Shown here: positions 48,353 through 59,679 of the stretch, piece by piece | Layout of the letters: each line of letters begins with the position of its first letter | Numbering within the stretch: position 1 is the stretch's first letter | NCBI GenBank assembly: GCA_021396245.1 | Contig: WNYE01000080.1 | Span: forward strand, 124,001 to 188,000 | Length of the DNA stretch: 64,000 nucleotides | Direction of reading: 5' to 3' | Source: Sporothrix humicola | Lineage: Eukaryota; Ascomycota; Sordariomycetes; Ophiostomatales; Ophiostomataceae | Notes under the pieces: model-generated | The model's input: only the letters and a program-made list of their open reading frames with translations | Told to the model about the DNA's origin: nothing | Database searches by the model: none | Made by a program: the position numbers and the translations under genes

Positions 48353-50079
48353 CTGTGTTTCGCGGTGTCCGCTCTGTACCGTTGTGCCGGAGATCTAACA
48401 AAGATCGCATTTGGAATCGGTCGTAGCCAGCCTCAACCCAGCACGATTACAGAGACAAGTCTCATCGGGCAGGACGGCATCGCAAACACGGCCACTGGGG
48501 TAGCGAGGCTCAGTTGGCGTACCTGCATATGTGATGCCAACGGCCCAGCAGGTACGGTGTGGCTGAGTCGGGGGGATGAGGGAGTGCTGGAGTGGTATTC
48601 CTACACATTCTGGAATAGATCGGAAGAGACAAGCCCATGAAAGATAATGGGGGGGAAAGCAAAAATCGATCAATCAGGCACTGCACGGCAGTATTAGGAA
48701 GAAGAAAAGGTTCCAAAAGCAGACAAGCCAGCTGGGCCAAGAAATCTGTCAGCCAGCGAGGGCAGCAGCACCGAGAAAAACCCCCGGGTGCCCTAAATTC
48801 CACACCCCTCCCCCTTCTTTCTCCCCTGAGTCCCCTGTAATAAGATACATACGAACACAACGTTGCAGGTGCTGTCGTCAGAAAACCTGGACACCGACGT
48901 CATAATGCCCCTCGTGCTGGGCCATTGGTGTCGCAAACGAGGAATCCACACAACACTGTGTAGTAAAACGTCGTACAATACCCATCAAGAGCCAAGCCAG
49001 CTGCATCCAAGCAGAAAATGCCTACACGAGACTTGTCAACGTCAACGATGTTAGGCACTGGCGAAACTGGCTGTGATCTGCCTTGAATTTACACCGTCCG
49101 AACGACAAGCCGCCCATCTGGCTAGCCAGCCAGTTTCTATCTATCATATCATCATATGTATCGGAGAGTCTGGGTTTTGTTCGAACTTACAGCCCATTGG
49201 CCCCTTGTCGCTCTCTCTGCCATTCACACCTTCGTTCTATTTTACATTTTTTTTTCTTTCCTCCCTCCTTCTGTACCTTTGATTCCTATTCCTATTCCTA
49301 TCGATTCCTCTCCCTTCCAAACCATGATGGCCCTTTGACTGGGTTCGCGGGGGGGAAGCGTGAACGTCGTATGACTCAAGCCTCACAAATCAAAAGCAAA
49401 GCCTATGCATGTCCACTATCCTATCCCGGCCACAGCCGACTAACATAATGGAAAGCACCAGCACAGGCTCCAAGAACCAGAACCAAGAGTCCAGCACAAG
49501 AAGGAGCGAGACTTCGATGACAGTCCGGTCTTGCTGACGTAGGGCAATGTGGGATAAATTCGAAAATCCAACCATGCAGGCCAGAACAACAGGAAAAGAG
49601 CGAACGAGCGAAAGCAGATCGCCGTCCATGAGCGCACCATGCTGTTCAAATATGGGATGGTTGTCAATCGCCGAGACTACGGGAGTGCTTCGATGAGCAG
49701 CCCTCCGCGGATTAGAAAATGTGAAAATCTATCTTAATAACAGCCCAGTGGCTTCTGGGCGATTCCACCACACCCCCCTCCTCTCCACCAATCATCGCTC
49801 GTGCTTTCTAGCGGGGTGCAGGTACTTCCGCTGATCACTGGGCGCCCTCCCAAAACCGCTGCCAACATAGGCAACAGCGAACGAGGACCGAGGTACCCAG
49901 TACCTTCCATTGATACACACACACCACCTTTATGCCCTCTTTCTCTGTTTTTTTGGGCATTCGCGCTAACTTGCACCAGGCCCTCGGAGAGCCGGTGTCA
50001 TCCCACAAACATTAGTACACACTTACATACGTATTAGAGTGCAGAGTCAGATACTTACTTGCCTGCTCCTTCCTTCCAC

Positions 50080-50349
50080 ATGGTTGACATAGTTTCTTTC
50101 CACCACGTATATATACGAAGCCTTCCTCAACTTTGCCACCCTCGTCGCCTTTCTTCTTTTCCCTCCATATATCTCTCCACAAATTCGATTCCTATCACAA
50201 AACATCTTTCACACCAAACAAATCTCCCAACTTCCTCGTTTCTGCTTCTCTTTTCAACAGACAACAGGAACGATAATGTTGGTCGCGCACCACAACACAA
50301 CGCAACAGCAAAAGCAAAACACGATTATCAACAACTTCAACAGCATTAG
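50080..50349 (+). other. Upstream ORF overlapping the zinc-finger gene start
   Basis: An ATG at 50080 opens an 89-codon frame that ends at 50349, 74 bp inside the main coding sequence and in another frame. If it is transcribed and recognised, ribosomes starting here would bypass the main start. Whether the leader reaches this far upstream is unknown. Confidence 0.4.
50106..50117 (+). promoter_or_regulatory. Candidate TATA element of the zinc-finger gene
   Basis: The palindrome CGTATATATACG lies 159 bp upstream of the start codon, in a pyrimidine-rich leader. If transcription starts just downstream of it, the upstream ATG at 50080 would not be in the transcript. Confidence 0.35.
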
Positions 50350-51634
50350 CAGCATTAACAAGACCGGTAACAAACTGGGAACGCTCCCTATTGAGCATCC
50401 TGATCAATACCACAACAAGAAGTTCGCCTCTGCCGCCGCCGCCTTGTCGCCGCATCGCCTCGACGACCTCTCTCGCCCCGGACAGCTTTTCTCGTCGTCT
50501 CCCAGCTCGACGCTGTCTTTCGACTTTCCAGATAACGCTTCCGCCTCCGCCGCCGCCGCACAGGACCCGGTCCTCGTTGCTGGCTTCGACAGCGACACCG
50601 AGTTCGACAAGGACTTCGACTATTCGATGCTGGGTGAGACCGACTTTATGATGCAGTCGGACCACTGGCTTCCATCAAACCATTTTGCCGCAGGACGGTC
50701 GTTTGGTCATCATAATAACTCTCATCACCGCGAGTCGTCGCTTTCTTCTCTGGGCTCTACATCGGCGGGCCCTGCATCGCCCTACTCGCAGAGCACGTCC
50801 AATCCTCACATCGCCGTCAACGACTCAGTTGGCGACAGTTTTGGAAATATGTCCTACTACGAGGACCAATCGTTTCCCCTGGTCAAGCAGGCAACCACAG
50901 GTGTCCATGATGGCAGCATCTACAGCCAGGGACCTACGTCCTACAACCCCTCAGACAGCCTTCCAATGCCCCATGGCGCATACGGCAGCCTACTGGGCGC
51001 CAGCAGGCAGAGAGCTGGCATCACCAGCAGCCACAGCGAACGTGGCCTGCAGCCGCCCCCTGACTTGTCTCTCAGTTCTAACCGATCCCAGCCTGTATCG
51101 GTGGCGAGTTCTATCGCAAGTAATTCGCCCGCCACGCCTTCCCTCGACCAGGCTGACGACGAGGCCCGGCGCAGAAATGGTGAGAAGCGACCTTTTAACC
51201 CCAAGGTGGCGAGTACAGAAGCGGATGATCTTTTATTTTTATTGGACGGCAGCAGCGAGAATGATAACGAGAATGAGAATGACGAGTGCTCACGATTTTT
51301 CAACGATCTAGTCGCCTTCCACGCTCCGCCAAAACTGGACCGCACGATGACAGACGTCTACAATGATGAGCTGTATAGCCCCAGCTTTGCTGCAATGCCT
51401 ACATCTGCTCCTTCTGCAAATGCTTCCCATCTGGTTCCTACCAACCAAGAGATGTTTGCTCAACGCCTGCAGCAGATCAACAACCAGCATCTGAATGCCA
51501 CCTCGCATCAGTCCCCGGCATCTGCGGGTACTCCTCGCGAACGTTCGCCCTTCCGCCAGGGATCACCTATGGCGCCAGCCTCGTCCCATGACTTCGGTGC
51601 CTCGCCCACAAGCAATCTACGTTTCGGTACGGCT

Positions 51635-51687
<53 letters not shown>

Positions 51688-52573
51688 CGGCCTTTCTAAC
51701 CAGGACGCAACGGGCCACGCCTTCCGCTCGCAGATGGCGAGAAGCCAGGGAACGTCAACGCCTCAGACAATCTCTCCCAAGGATGCTGTTCTGGAGTACA
51801 GAGATCCGGAAGGCGAGGCTGACGGCGCACATTATCCCCTTTTCTCTCAGGGACAGCAAAACTTCTCTGTCGAACAGATGGGCAAGGCTGTCTCAAACAT
51901 AGCTCCGTCATATCATGGAGGTATTGGTGGTGGTGTGCCAACAGGCACAACTTACGGCTACATGGCGCCACAGCTCGACCAGGGGCTACAGCTGACTCAA
52001 CAATATCCGTTCATTGCTCAGCATCACAACAATCCTCCTATTGCGAGTTCAATGTCGGCAAACCAGTCACCTGCACCCCCCATTCGTTCTGTCACCAGCC
52101 TCGCAGCGCTCTCCGAGCCTGTTCCTGGATCTCAACGTCCTGGAATCGTCAACAACGACGGTGGAACATACACATGCACATACCATGGCTGCACCCAGCG
52201 TTTTGAGACTCCAGCTTTGCTTCAGAAGCACAAGCGTGAAGGCCATCGGCAGGCGAACGCTTTGGCTGGTACTCGCAGAATCGACTCAAATACGCCACAG
52301 GCTCTCCTTAACACTCAAGCTGGCCCACACCGCTGCGAGCGCATCAATCCGAGCACCGGCAAGCCGTGCAATACAGTTTTCTCTCGTCCTTATGACCTTA
52401 CCAGACACGAGGATACCATTCATAACGGCCGCAAACAAAAGGTCCGTTGCAATCTTTGCACAGAGGAAAAGACATTCAGCCGCGCAGATGCTCTTACTCG
52501 CCATTTCCGTGTCTGCCACCCCGAGGTCGAGTTTACTGGAAAGCATCGGAAACGTGGAGTTCATTCTACCTAA
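50276..52573 (+). CDS. C2H2 zinc-finger transcription factor, Rpn4-like
   Basis: A single exon, 765 aa. Three C-terminal zinc-finger units are visible. One begins YTCTYHGCTQRFETPALLQKH (about residues 632-658). The next is CERINPSTGKPCNTVFSRPYDLTRHEDTIH (about 686-715, read here in two parts: CERINPSTGKPCNTVF and SRPYDLTRHEDTIH). The last is CNLCTEEKTFSRADALTRHF (about 723-746), followed by a basic tail. The N-terminal 600 residues are low-complexity with Ser, Ala and His runs, an acidic cluster (DNENENDECSRFF), the segment DRTMTDVYNDELYSP, and 17 consecutive Gln. This arrangement matches filamentous-fungal proteins often annotated as Rpn4-like regulators of proteasome genes, but I cannot confirm orthology. 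The long upstream gap and overlapping upstream ORF suggest regulated expression. Confidence 0.82.
51635..51685 (+). repeat. (CAG)17 trinucleotide run coding polyglutamine
   Basis: Seventeen pure CAG codons in a row, without synonymous CAA interruptions, in the activation-region part of the zinc-finger gene. Purity makes it prone to length change between strains. Confidence 0.95.
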
Positions 52574-53664
52574 GCTCCGGCACTGGACAAAAACTGAAAT
52601 ATGCAGGGTCTATCAGACCCACCGCAAGTCTGCAGCTGGAATGACCTCATACGCTAGTCCTATTATGGAATAATGGCTAGCTCCTGCCAGGAAGGATGGT
52701 CATCCGCGAATGGTTCAATATGACGTCATTTCTCTGGCCATCAAAAGCTGTGCCTCATTCAGGATGTGACTTGTTTGAACGAGTCGAACATTCCAAGAAG
52801 CCATCGTCTCCCGGACCCTACTTTCACTCCCCGATTTATTCTCCCTATTTGTTTCCTTGTATTTCTTTGGCACCAGAGTCGGAGGTGTCGACTTGACCTC
52901 CGACCACAGAAACATATCTTGTCATCGATCCAATGGAAGTAAACAAGGCGCGGTGGTAATTCATTACCACTGAGTCTCTTCATGATTGCCATTGCTCATT
53001 ATTACCCTCTAATGCCCACTTCCTGTCTTTATTTTTACCATTTTCTTTCCTTGCATCATAGACCGTCATTGCCTTCAGGCCAGCACTTTTTTTTTTTTGC
53101 CTTTGCTTCTCCTCCACCTTGCTGCCATCTGTTTTTGTTTACGAATTGCATTGGTATGGATATTACGGTATAGACAAAGTATGGCTCCTCGCTGGCCGTG
53201 GGCTTGTTCATGGTTGAATTGTTTTATTATTACGAGCTCATACATGTACAATTAGTTTAGTCACAAGTGGAGTTTTCTTTCTTTTCTTCTTTTTCCCCCC
53301 CTGTTGGATCTTGACCCTTTACCTGTCTTAGTTCTTCGTTTGGTTTTGCTTTGCTTTCTCTTCTGGTTGGATTTGAAATGTCATAATGGTTTTAGAAAAA
53401 AAATGCATTTGGCGCAAATTGGCACAGTGGTTTGGAGTGGCATGACTACTGGTTTATGATATCACCACAATGGAACGAGCACCACGAGTTATAAGCGCAA
53501 GCCTTTTATTTTAAATTAACTAGAACAAAACACTTTTATTTTCTTACCTTTGCAATACAGATCTGATCTTCCACCACGAACAATATCCAACGAAAAAACC
53601 CTTTCCCCACACAAATGTTTTTTTTTGGACAAAAAAACTTCAAAGCGAAACCATGCCCTCCCTT
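52574..53664. other. Convergent 3' intergenic region of the zinc-finger gene and AROM
   Basis: 1.1 kb between two convergent stops, T-rich in the middle. It holds 3' UTRs of both genes. Open frames are short and unsupported. Confidence 0.6.
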
Positions 53665-56600
53665 CTACGCTGTTGAATTCCCCATAACTGCCGCACGTGC
53701 GTCATTGTACGAGGGCGTTATGCCGGTCCACAGACGAAACTAAAGACATCAAGTTAGTAAACTGACATTTCGTGCAGGGGAAAAAAAACGAAAAAAAGAG
53801 CAATGTCGTTCCGCAAAATAGACGTACCTGGTGCCAGCCCTGCGCGGTGAGCACTTCTAGCCCCGGCACGGTTTTCCATCCATATTCCTCTGCAAGCTTC
53901 ATGGCGGGTGTGTGCCTGGGCTGATAGGCCAATTCGAGCAACACACGCACGTAATCCGCTGACTTGGATCGTTCTAGAATTGTTGTTACCAGCTGCAGCA
54001 CGGTTGGGTCAAGAGGCTTGTCCGCAGGTACAGTCGTAATAATAACAGATGGCAAGTCCGCCTCAGCCGCATCAACTCCATTGGGTTTTGCTCCCATAAG
54101 TTGAACGTTATAATCACTCGGGAAAGAGGATATAAGCTGCTTCCCGTTCTCAACGTTGCGGGCCGCTACGTAGATCGGCCCATATCCCAAGGCACGAAGC
54201 GCATAGATGGCTGCGCGTGTGGTGCCGCCAGAACCGACAACAAGGCCTGCTGATGGGTTTGCAGCCGAACGCTTTTCAATACCCTCACCACGCAATGCAT
54301 GGATCATGCCCAGCCAGTCGGTGTTGTCGCCCAGGAGTCGTGGCATCTCGTCTGCACCATGAGGAGGGACGGGGATTATTGTGTTCACAGCACCGATCAC
54401 CTTCGCTGCCTCTGTCACCTCATCGACCACCTTCATAACATCCAACTTGAGGGGGATTGTGACAGACGCGCCACCAAAGCGAGGCGCCCGCACGATGCGC
54501 TCAACATCTTCCGCACTTGCTGTCTCGGCTAGAGAGTATTGATGGGGCAGTCCAACCTTGGAAAAGAGTGCGTTGTGGAGTGCCGGTGACCGGGACTTTG
54601 AAATCGGTGTTCCAAAAAGAACGAACTGAAGGGGCTCAAGGTCTCCGATTAGTGAAAGCGCCTGCCGAATTTCGCAAGCAGACAACTGCCCCGGGGCTGC
54701 AGCAAATGGTAGGGCGGGGTGTGCAACAGGGGTCAAAAAACCGTTCAGTACGCGGCTGAGCTTTCCCATTCCGCCCATGTTCAGTGCGATGATCGGCTTC
54801 TGGTGAGCAGCGAGCATTCTGGACTTGAATGCCGCCACTCCGAAATTGTCCTCCATCCCGTGTGCGACGCCAATAAGTTTGATAACATCGCCGTGTTGAA
54901 GGGCCTTGTTGAAGTACGGGATCCACCCGCCGTTCTTCCACGACAACTTGCTCTTTGGGTCGTGGTGGGAAGCGATGATCCACGACGCACCCTTCTCCTT
55001 TGTGACGGCTTGGATGACCTGGTCAGGCATCGTCATTTCGAGATCAATGTACTCCACACCCATCCGGATCGCTGCGCGGTACAGAGCGAGAGCATGGTCA
55101 ACATCACCATCAGGGAAGCGGCCGCCCTGGCTTGATGTTCGGACAGTGAAGATAACAGGCACGTTTCTGGCTGCAGCACGAAGCAAGGAGACCTGGCCTC
55201 TTACAAAATCAACAGAATGATCCTCCAAAAGGTCGACGCGTAGTTCCACGGCATCTGAGCCGATGACGACCTCGGGAATGATATCAGCCGCCTTCGCAAC
55301 GTTGGGGACGGTAAGCGATACAAAAAATGATGATTTCTTCTTCCTCACTTCTTCCAGGTGCGAGCATCGGCCGGTGATAAGCTGGAGCATCTGGGCAAAA
55401 TCGGACGGAGACTCTCCAGGAGTGTCTGGCTTGCCCGAGTGTGGGCTGTGGTAGTGATGGCTACTGCATTCTTCAAACCAGTCCTTGCGACGCAGGTAGA
55501 CGCCACGGATATTCTCAGAGTACGCGGGGCGTGACTTGTCCTGCATAAGATAGTCAATGACTTGTTCAGTATCCCGGTGAACAAGCAGGACAAGGCCGCC
55601 ATTCTGGCGGTAGGAAATGAGCAACTGCCGGGCTTCAGGCGTCTCAACAATACCGCCTCCACAGGAAAACACATAGCCAGTTGGCTTGCTCTTGATCATC
55701 TCGGCAAGCAGTTCCAACTCAGCCTTCCGAAATCCCTCCCATCCAGCCTCTCCGCGAATCATTTCCGGAATAGTCATGCCGTGGTTCCGTTCCAGTTCGG
55801 CGTCTAGGTCAATGAACGGTCGGCCCAGGATGGCCGAAGCCCAGTAGCCAGCCGTGGTTTTCCCAGCTCCTCTCATACCAATAATGAAAATGGACTTATC
55901 CACGACAGACCGAGCTGGAGATGGATGACAATCGGACAAGGAAGCTGCCGGCTCCTCCCCATCCAACTTCACCTTGAAAGATTGCGAGAGAACATCCCAC
56001 CAGCCAGGCCAAGTCTTGCCAACACATTCGCGCTCCAGAATGAGAACAGGCTGCGGGACAACAGTGGAGAGAACGCTAAAGCTCATCGCCACTCTGTGGT
56101 CATCGTAACAATGGACACCGTTCTCTGGGTTTGTGAGATCCTCAAAGGGACGGCCCGTTACTTCGATGCCGTCTTCCAGCTCAGTGCATTTAACTCCGAA
56201 TTTCGCCAGCTCATCGTACATGGCCAGAATACGGTTGCACTCCTTGACTCGCTGGTTGGCAATGCCCGTTATGCGCGTTGTCCCGCTAGCCACCGCGGCC
56301 AGAACGGACGCCGTCAAAAACGCATCGGTCATTGGCTCCATGTCGACATGCGGGATAGCCTTCAGCGAACCAATCGGTGGTCCCGTCACTGTTGTCGATG
56401 TCTCCGTCTGTGTGACTGCACAGCCCATTGGCCGAAGAACATCGACGGCAAAGGAAGCATCACCCTGAAGTGACGCCGACCCGATGTTTGGGATGGTGCA
56501 GGTCGAGCCTGTAATTGCAGCGACAGCCAAGGGGTAGGTAGCAGAGCTGGCATCGCTCTCAACCACGTATTCTGCCGGACTCTTGTAAACGCCGGTGGGA

Positions 56601-58507
56601 ATGTGGTACGTGTTCGGTTCGCTGTTGGAAGTCTCGACATGCACGCCAAAAGACGCCATCATAGAGATAGTCATGTCGATGTAAGGCTGAGAGATAGGCT
56701 TGCCGCCCACAAGTCGAAGAACAACCGGGTTCTTTGCGTAGGGCGCAGCCATGAGGATGGAAGACACGTACTGAGACGAAACAGTGGCAGCCAGTTCGAT
56801 AACTCCGCCCTCAAGGCCACCGGCCGCATCCACCTCAACAGGCAAACTTTTCTCCTTGCCCAAGTACTTGACCTTGACGCCATTGCTCCGCAGCGCATCG
56901 ACAAGGGGACCAATCGGGCGCACCTTCATTCTGTCGTTCCCGGTAAGGACGGTGGACGAGACGTGTGCTGGAGAGCAAAGTGCCACCACAGAAGTCAGGA
57001 AGCGGGAAGCAGTGCCTGCATTGCCAAGATACAATGGTTCAGCACTTGCCTGAAAATTGCCACCGTTTCCATGAACAGACAGCACTTCCCCAGCCTCCTC
57101 CCACGAGTATGTGGCCCCTTTGAGCTGGAGGATAGCAGACAGCATGTACTCGGTATCGTCAGAACGGAGGAGGTTGCGCAGTCGACAGGTGCCGCTGGCT
57201 AAGGCGGCTAGGACCAGAGCACGGTTGGAGATACTCTTGGAGCCTGGCGGAGCAACAATGACATTCAGGTCCGCAGGCACACCGGGCGTGACACGCACAG
57301 CTGGGGATAGGACAACACCAACGTCGCGATCATCAACAACGGTGGCCTTTGGTTCGTAAGTTGCGCCAATGGCAGATAGGAGAACAATCTTCTTCTTTGC
57401 GCCGTCGTTCTTTTTATCAACGGCCATTTTGTCCAGCACGACATGTACAGGGCATTTCTTGCCGGCAGTGAGAGAGATAATCCTCTTATCTGCGAGAGAC
57501 GTCGGAAGGTCGTAGCTAGCGATGCACTTAACGAGACGAGCGACAGCGCTGGGGCGCAATACTCCCAGGTAGCGGGCCAGCTCGGCTTCCTTGACCATTC
57601 CGATGGCAACAGCCTCGCCGTGAAGGACTTGTGGGGTGAGGATAGCCTCATAGGCATGGCCAATTGAATGGCCAAAGTTAAGGAGGTTGCGCAAACCACC
57701 CTCTTTCTCGTCAGCAGAGACGACCTCAGCCTTAACGCGGGCCGATGCCAGCACAATGCGCTTGAGTATGTCACGGATGGGGGCCAGGTCGGCGGATGTA
57801 GCCTTGACGGGACGGTTCCGCACGGTCTGAATCACGAGTGGTGCATTCTCCTCGAGTGCAGTGAACTCGGATTCGTTCCAGATGGCGGCAGTCTTGACAA
57901 CCTCGGCCATGCCATTGATAAACTCTCGCGTCGGCAACGACCCAAGGAAGTCGAGATCGATATAGACACGCTGAGGCTGCCAGAAGGCACCGATCAGGTT
58001 TTTGCCAAGGGGGGTGTCGATGGCTGTCTTGCCGCCAATAGATGAGTCAACCATCGCAAGAAGCGTTGTGGGCACTTGGACAAAGCGAACGCCTCGCATG
58101 AAGGTAGCTGCGACATAGCCGATCATGTCGCCAATGACACCACCGCCAAGAGCAATAACAACCGTGTCGCGGGTGCATTTTTGGGCCAGCATCCAGTCTT
58201 CAATCTCGGCCTTAGTCTCGCGGCCTTTAGACGACTCGCCGGGCGGGATGGCGTAGGTCAAAAGGCGGGCTTCGGTAGCCTTTGGTGAGCCCGGCCGCAC
58301 CTTCTCAAAGCCAGCGCGGAAGGCATCGACGTACAGTGGGGAGAGGTTAGTGTCGGTGATGAGGACGTAGGTTGATGAGGGAATGTTATGGAGCAGATCG
58401 TAGGGCACAAAGTCGAGCCAGATGCCATGGTCAATGACAATGCTGTCTTTGCCCAAGATGGAGATCCGTGTTGGCCCGTGGCCATTTGTGGGCGCAGCAG
58501 CTGCCAT
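53665..58507 (-). CDS. ARO1: Pentafunctional AROM polypeptide (shikimate pathway steps 2-6)
   Basis: One cytosolic protein performing five successive reactions from DAHP to EPSP. Exons are 58507-53828 and 53739-53665, 1584 aa, the usual length. The 88-nt intron (GTACGT donor) lies near the C-terminus; splicing restores the conserved end GWHQFRLWTGITPSYNDARA. The start at 58507 (MAAAAPTNGHG) is chosen because family members start just before RISILGKDSI; the frame is open to 58609. Domains in order: 3-dehydroquinate synthase (about 1-395; GGGVIGDMIGYVAATFMRG), EPSP synthase (about 410-850; GSKSISNRALVLAALASG, LGNAGTASRFLT), shikimate kinase (about 870-1060; P-loop GMRGAGKTT at 877-885), type I dehydroquinase (about 1065-1285; His pair in ASHHD near 1181, Schiff-base Lys in DVIKLIG near 1210) and shikimate dehydrogenase (about 1295-1584; SKSRSPALHN). 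All motifs are intact. Confidence 0.96.
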
Positions 58508-59679
58508 TATTGCAGCGTATCTCAATCCACGACTCGGGGGTGTCGAATGTGGCGAGACGGATCGTGTTTGGGAGAATTGGCGCTTTTGGAAAAAGTTGTG
58601 CGGATTCACAGATCATTTGCACTGGATGACTCTTTTAAAAGTGCTTTTTTTTGTATTAGGCCATAGTATGGCCTTTTTTTTTTAATCCCCTGGCCTTAAG
58701 AGTCATCCAACGGTGTTAGCCGGCGCATAGAGCTATTGCCCCACTAGTCCGGTTGCGGCGTAATTACTGTATAATACGGAGTATTACATACCAACAGGGC
58801 TTGCAGGGGAAACGGTTTCGGCCCTGTCAGAGCCCTATTTTACACATTCTTCCACAGTAATAAGAAGTGAGGAGGGCGGAAAATCCAGCGCCGACAAGGC
58901 AAAAATATGGGGGTAAACTTTATGTCGCATGGGGGAATATATCCTACCTTAGTGCAACGAAAGTATTTTGGTTCCACTGTAAAACTCGTCATTGGGTGAA
59001 TTCCTATTCGCTACGGTTCTCCGACGACCGGAGCTTGGGACAACACGGTCACCTCAACAGTATACTCCGTTCACCTATGTTCCGTGATCCGTGCCCCGTG
59101 CCCCGTGTTCCGTGCCCCGTGTTCCGTGCTCCGTGCTATATTCTAGCGCGACTTGCGAAGCATGCAGCACGCTGCGCAGTTGGCAGCTCCCGGATCATGT
59201 CGTCGTCATTCGAGACATAAAGGTACAATCAACCTCACCTGCCACAATTGCTACCTCTGGCTCACAGAAAGTATACCATGGAGTACCCCCTCATACAATC
59301 GAAACAATACGACCACAGCCACGTCACCACCAGGCAACTGGTTACTGGGTTGGCACAGCAGTGCCTTTTTTGTATAAACAGGGAGCGAACAACTTTAGCC
59401 TGGTTACAATCTGTGGCGAAATCGAGTTAATATAATTCTGTCACAGAGTGACAAGCAAAACAAAGAGGATAGGAAGAGCAAAGCGAGAAGAAAAAGGAAA
59501 TGAGGAGAGACGGTCAGAAAAAAATAACAATAACGTGCTGTCTGAATTGACGAGACACAAACAGGCACACACACACACACACAGGAAACGCCTAGCCCGA
59601 GAACTTTAGCAGTTTCAACAACTTCAACGTCTTACGATTTTGGCCGGCCCGGCCGGCCCAGTGTGCTTGTAGCCGTCCA
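58508..59679. other. Intergenic between AROM and the secreted glycine-rich gene
   Basis: 1.17 kb holding the AROM promoter and the 3' UTR of the secreted-protein gene. It contains a TACGGAGTA motif at 58,775-58,783, a CCGTG-rich minisatellite (59,080-59,136) and a CA run (about 59,565-59,582). No gene is supported. Confidence 0.6.
59080..59136. repeat. CCGTG-based minisatellite
   Basis: Six to seven imperfect tandem units of 7-8 bp, reading TTCCGTGA, CCCCGTG, TTCCGTG, CTCCGTG and similar. It is intergenic, with no known function. Confidence 0.8.

Larger units (their letters stand above)
43996..50275. other. Gene-poor region, 6.3 kb
   Basis: No supported gene. From 44,620 to 45,240 the plus strand is purine-rich, and the matching minus-strand open frame (44627-45304) is a Ser/Leu/Pro low-complexity translation. 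Copies of TACGACGTA/TACGTCGTA are at 46,102, 46,921 and 47,928, and TACGGAGTA is at 48,121. GGCC-palindrome clusters lie at 47,640-47,720 and a 15-bp tandem duplication near 48,322. The right end (49,080-50,275) is pyrimidine-rich and probably the long leader and promoter of the zinc-finger gene. A non-coding RNA cannot be excluded. Confidence 0.5.

Noticed and set aside
58508..58609. 34-codon N-terminal extension of AROM as a mitochondrial presequence
   Set aside because: The extension is basic, but AROM is cytosolic and family members start close to the ATG at 58507; no evidence favours the upstream Met.
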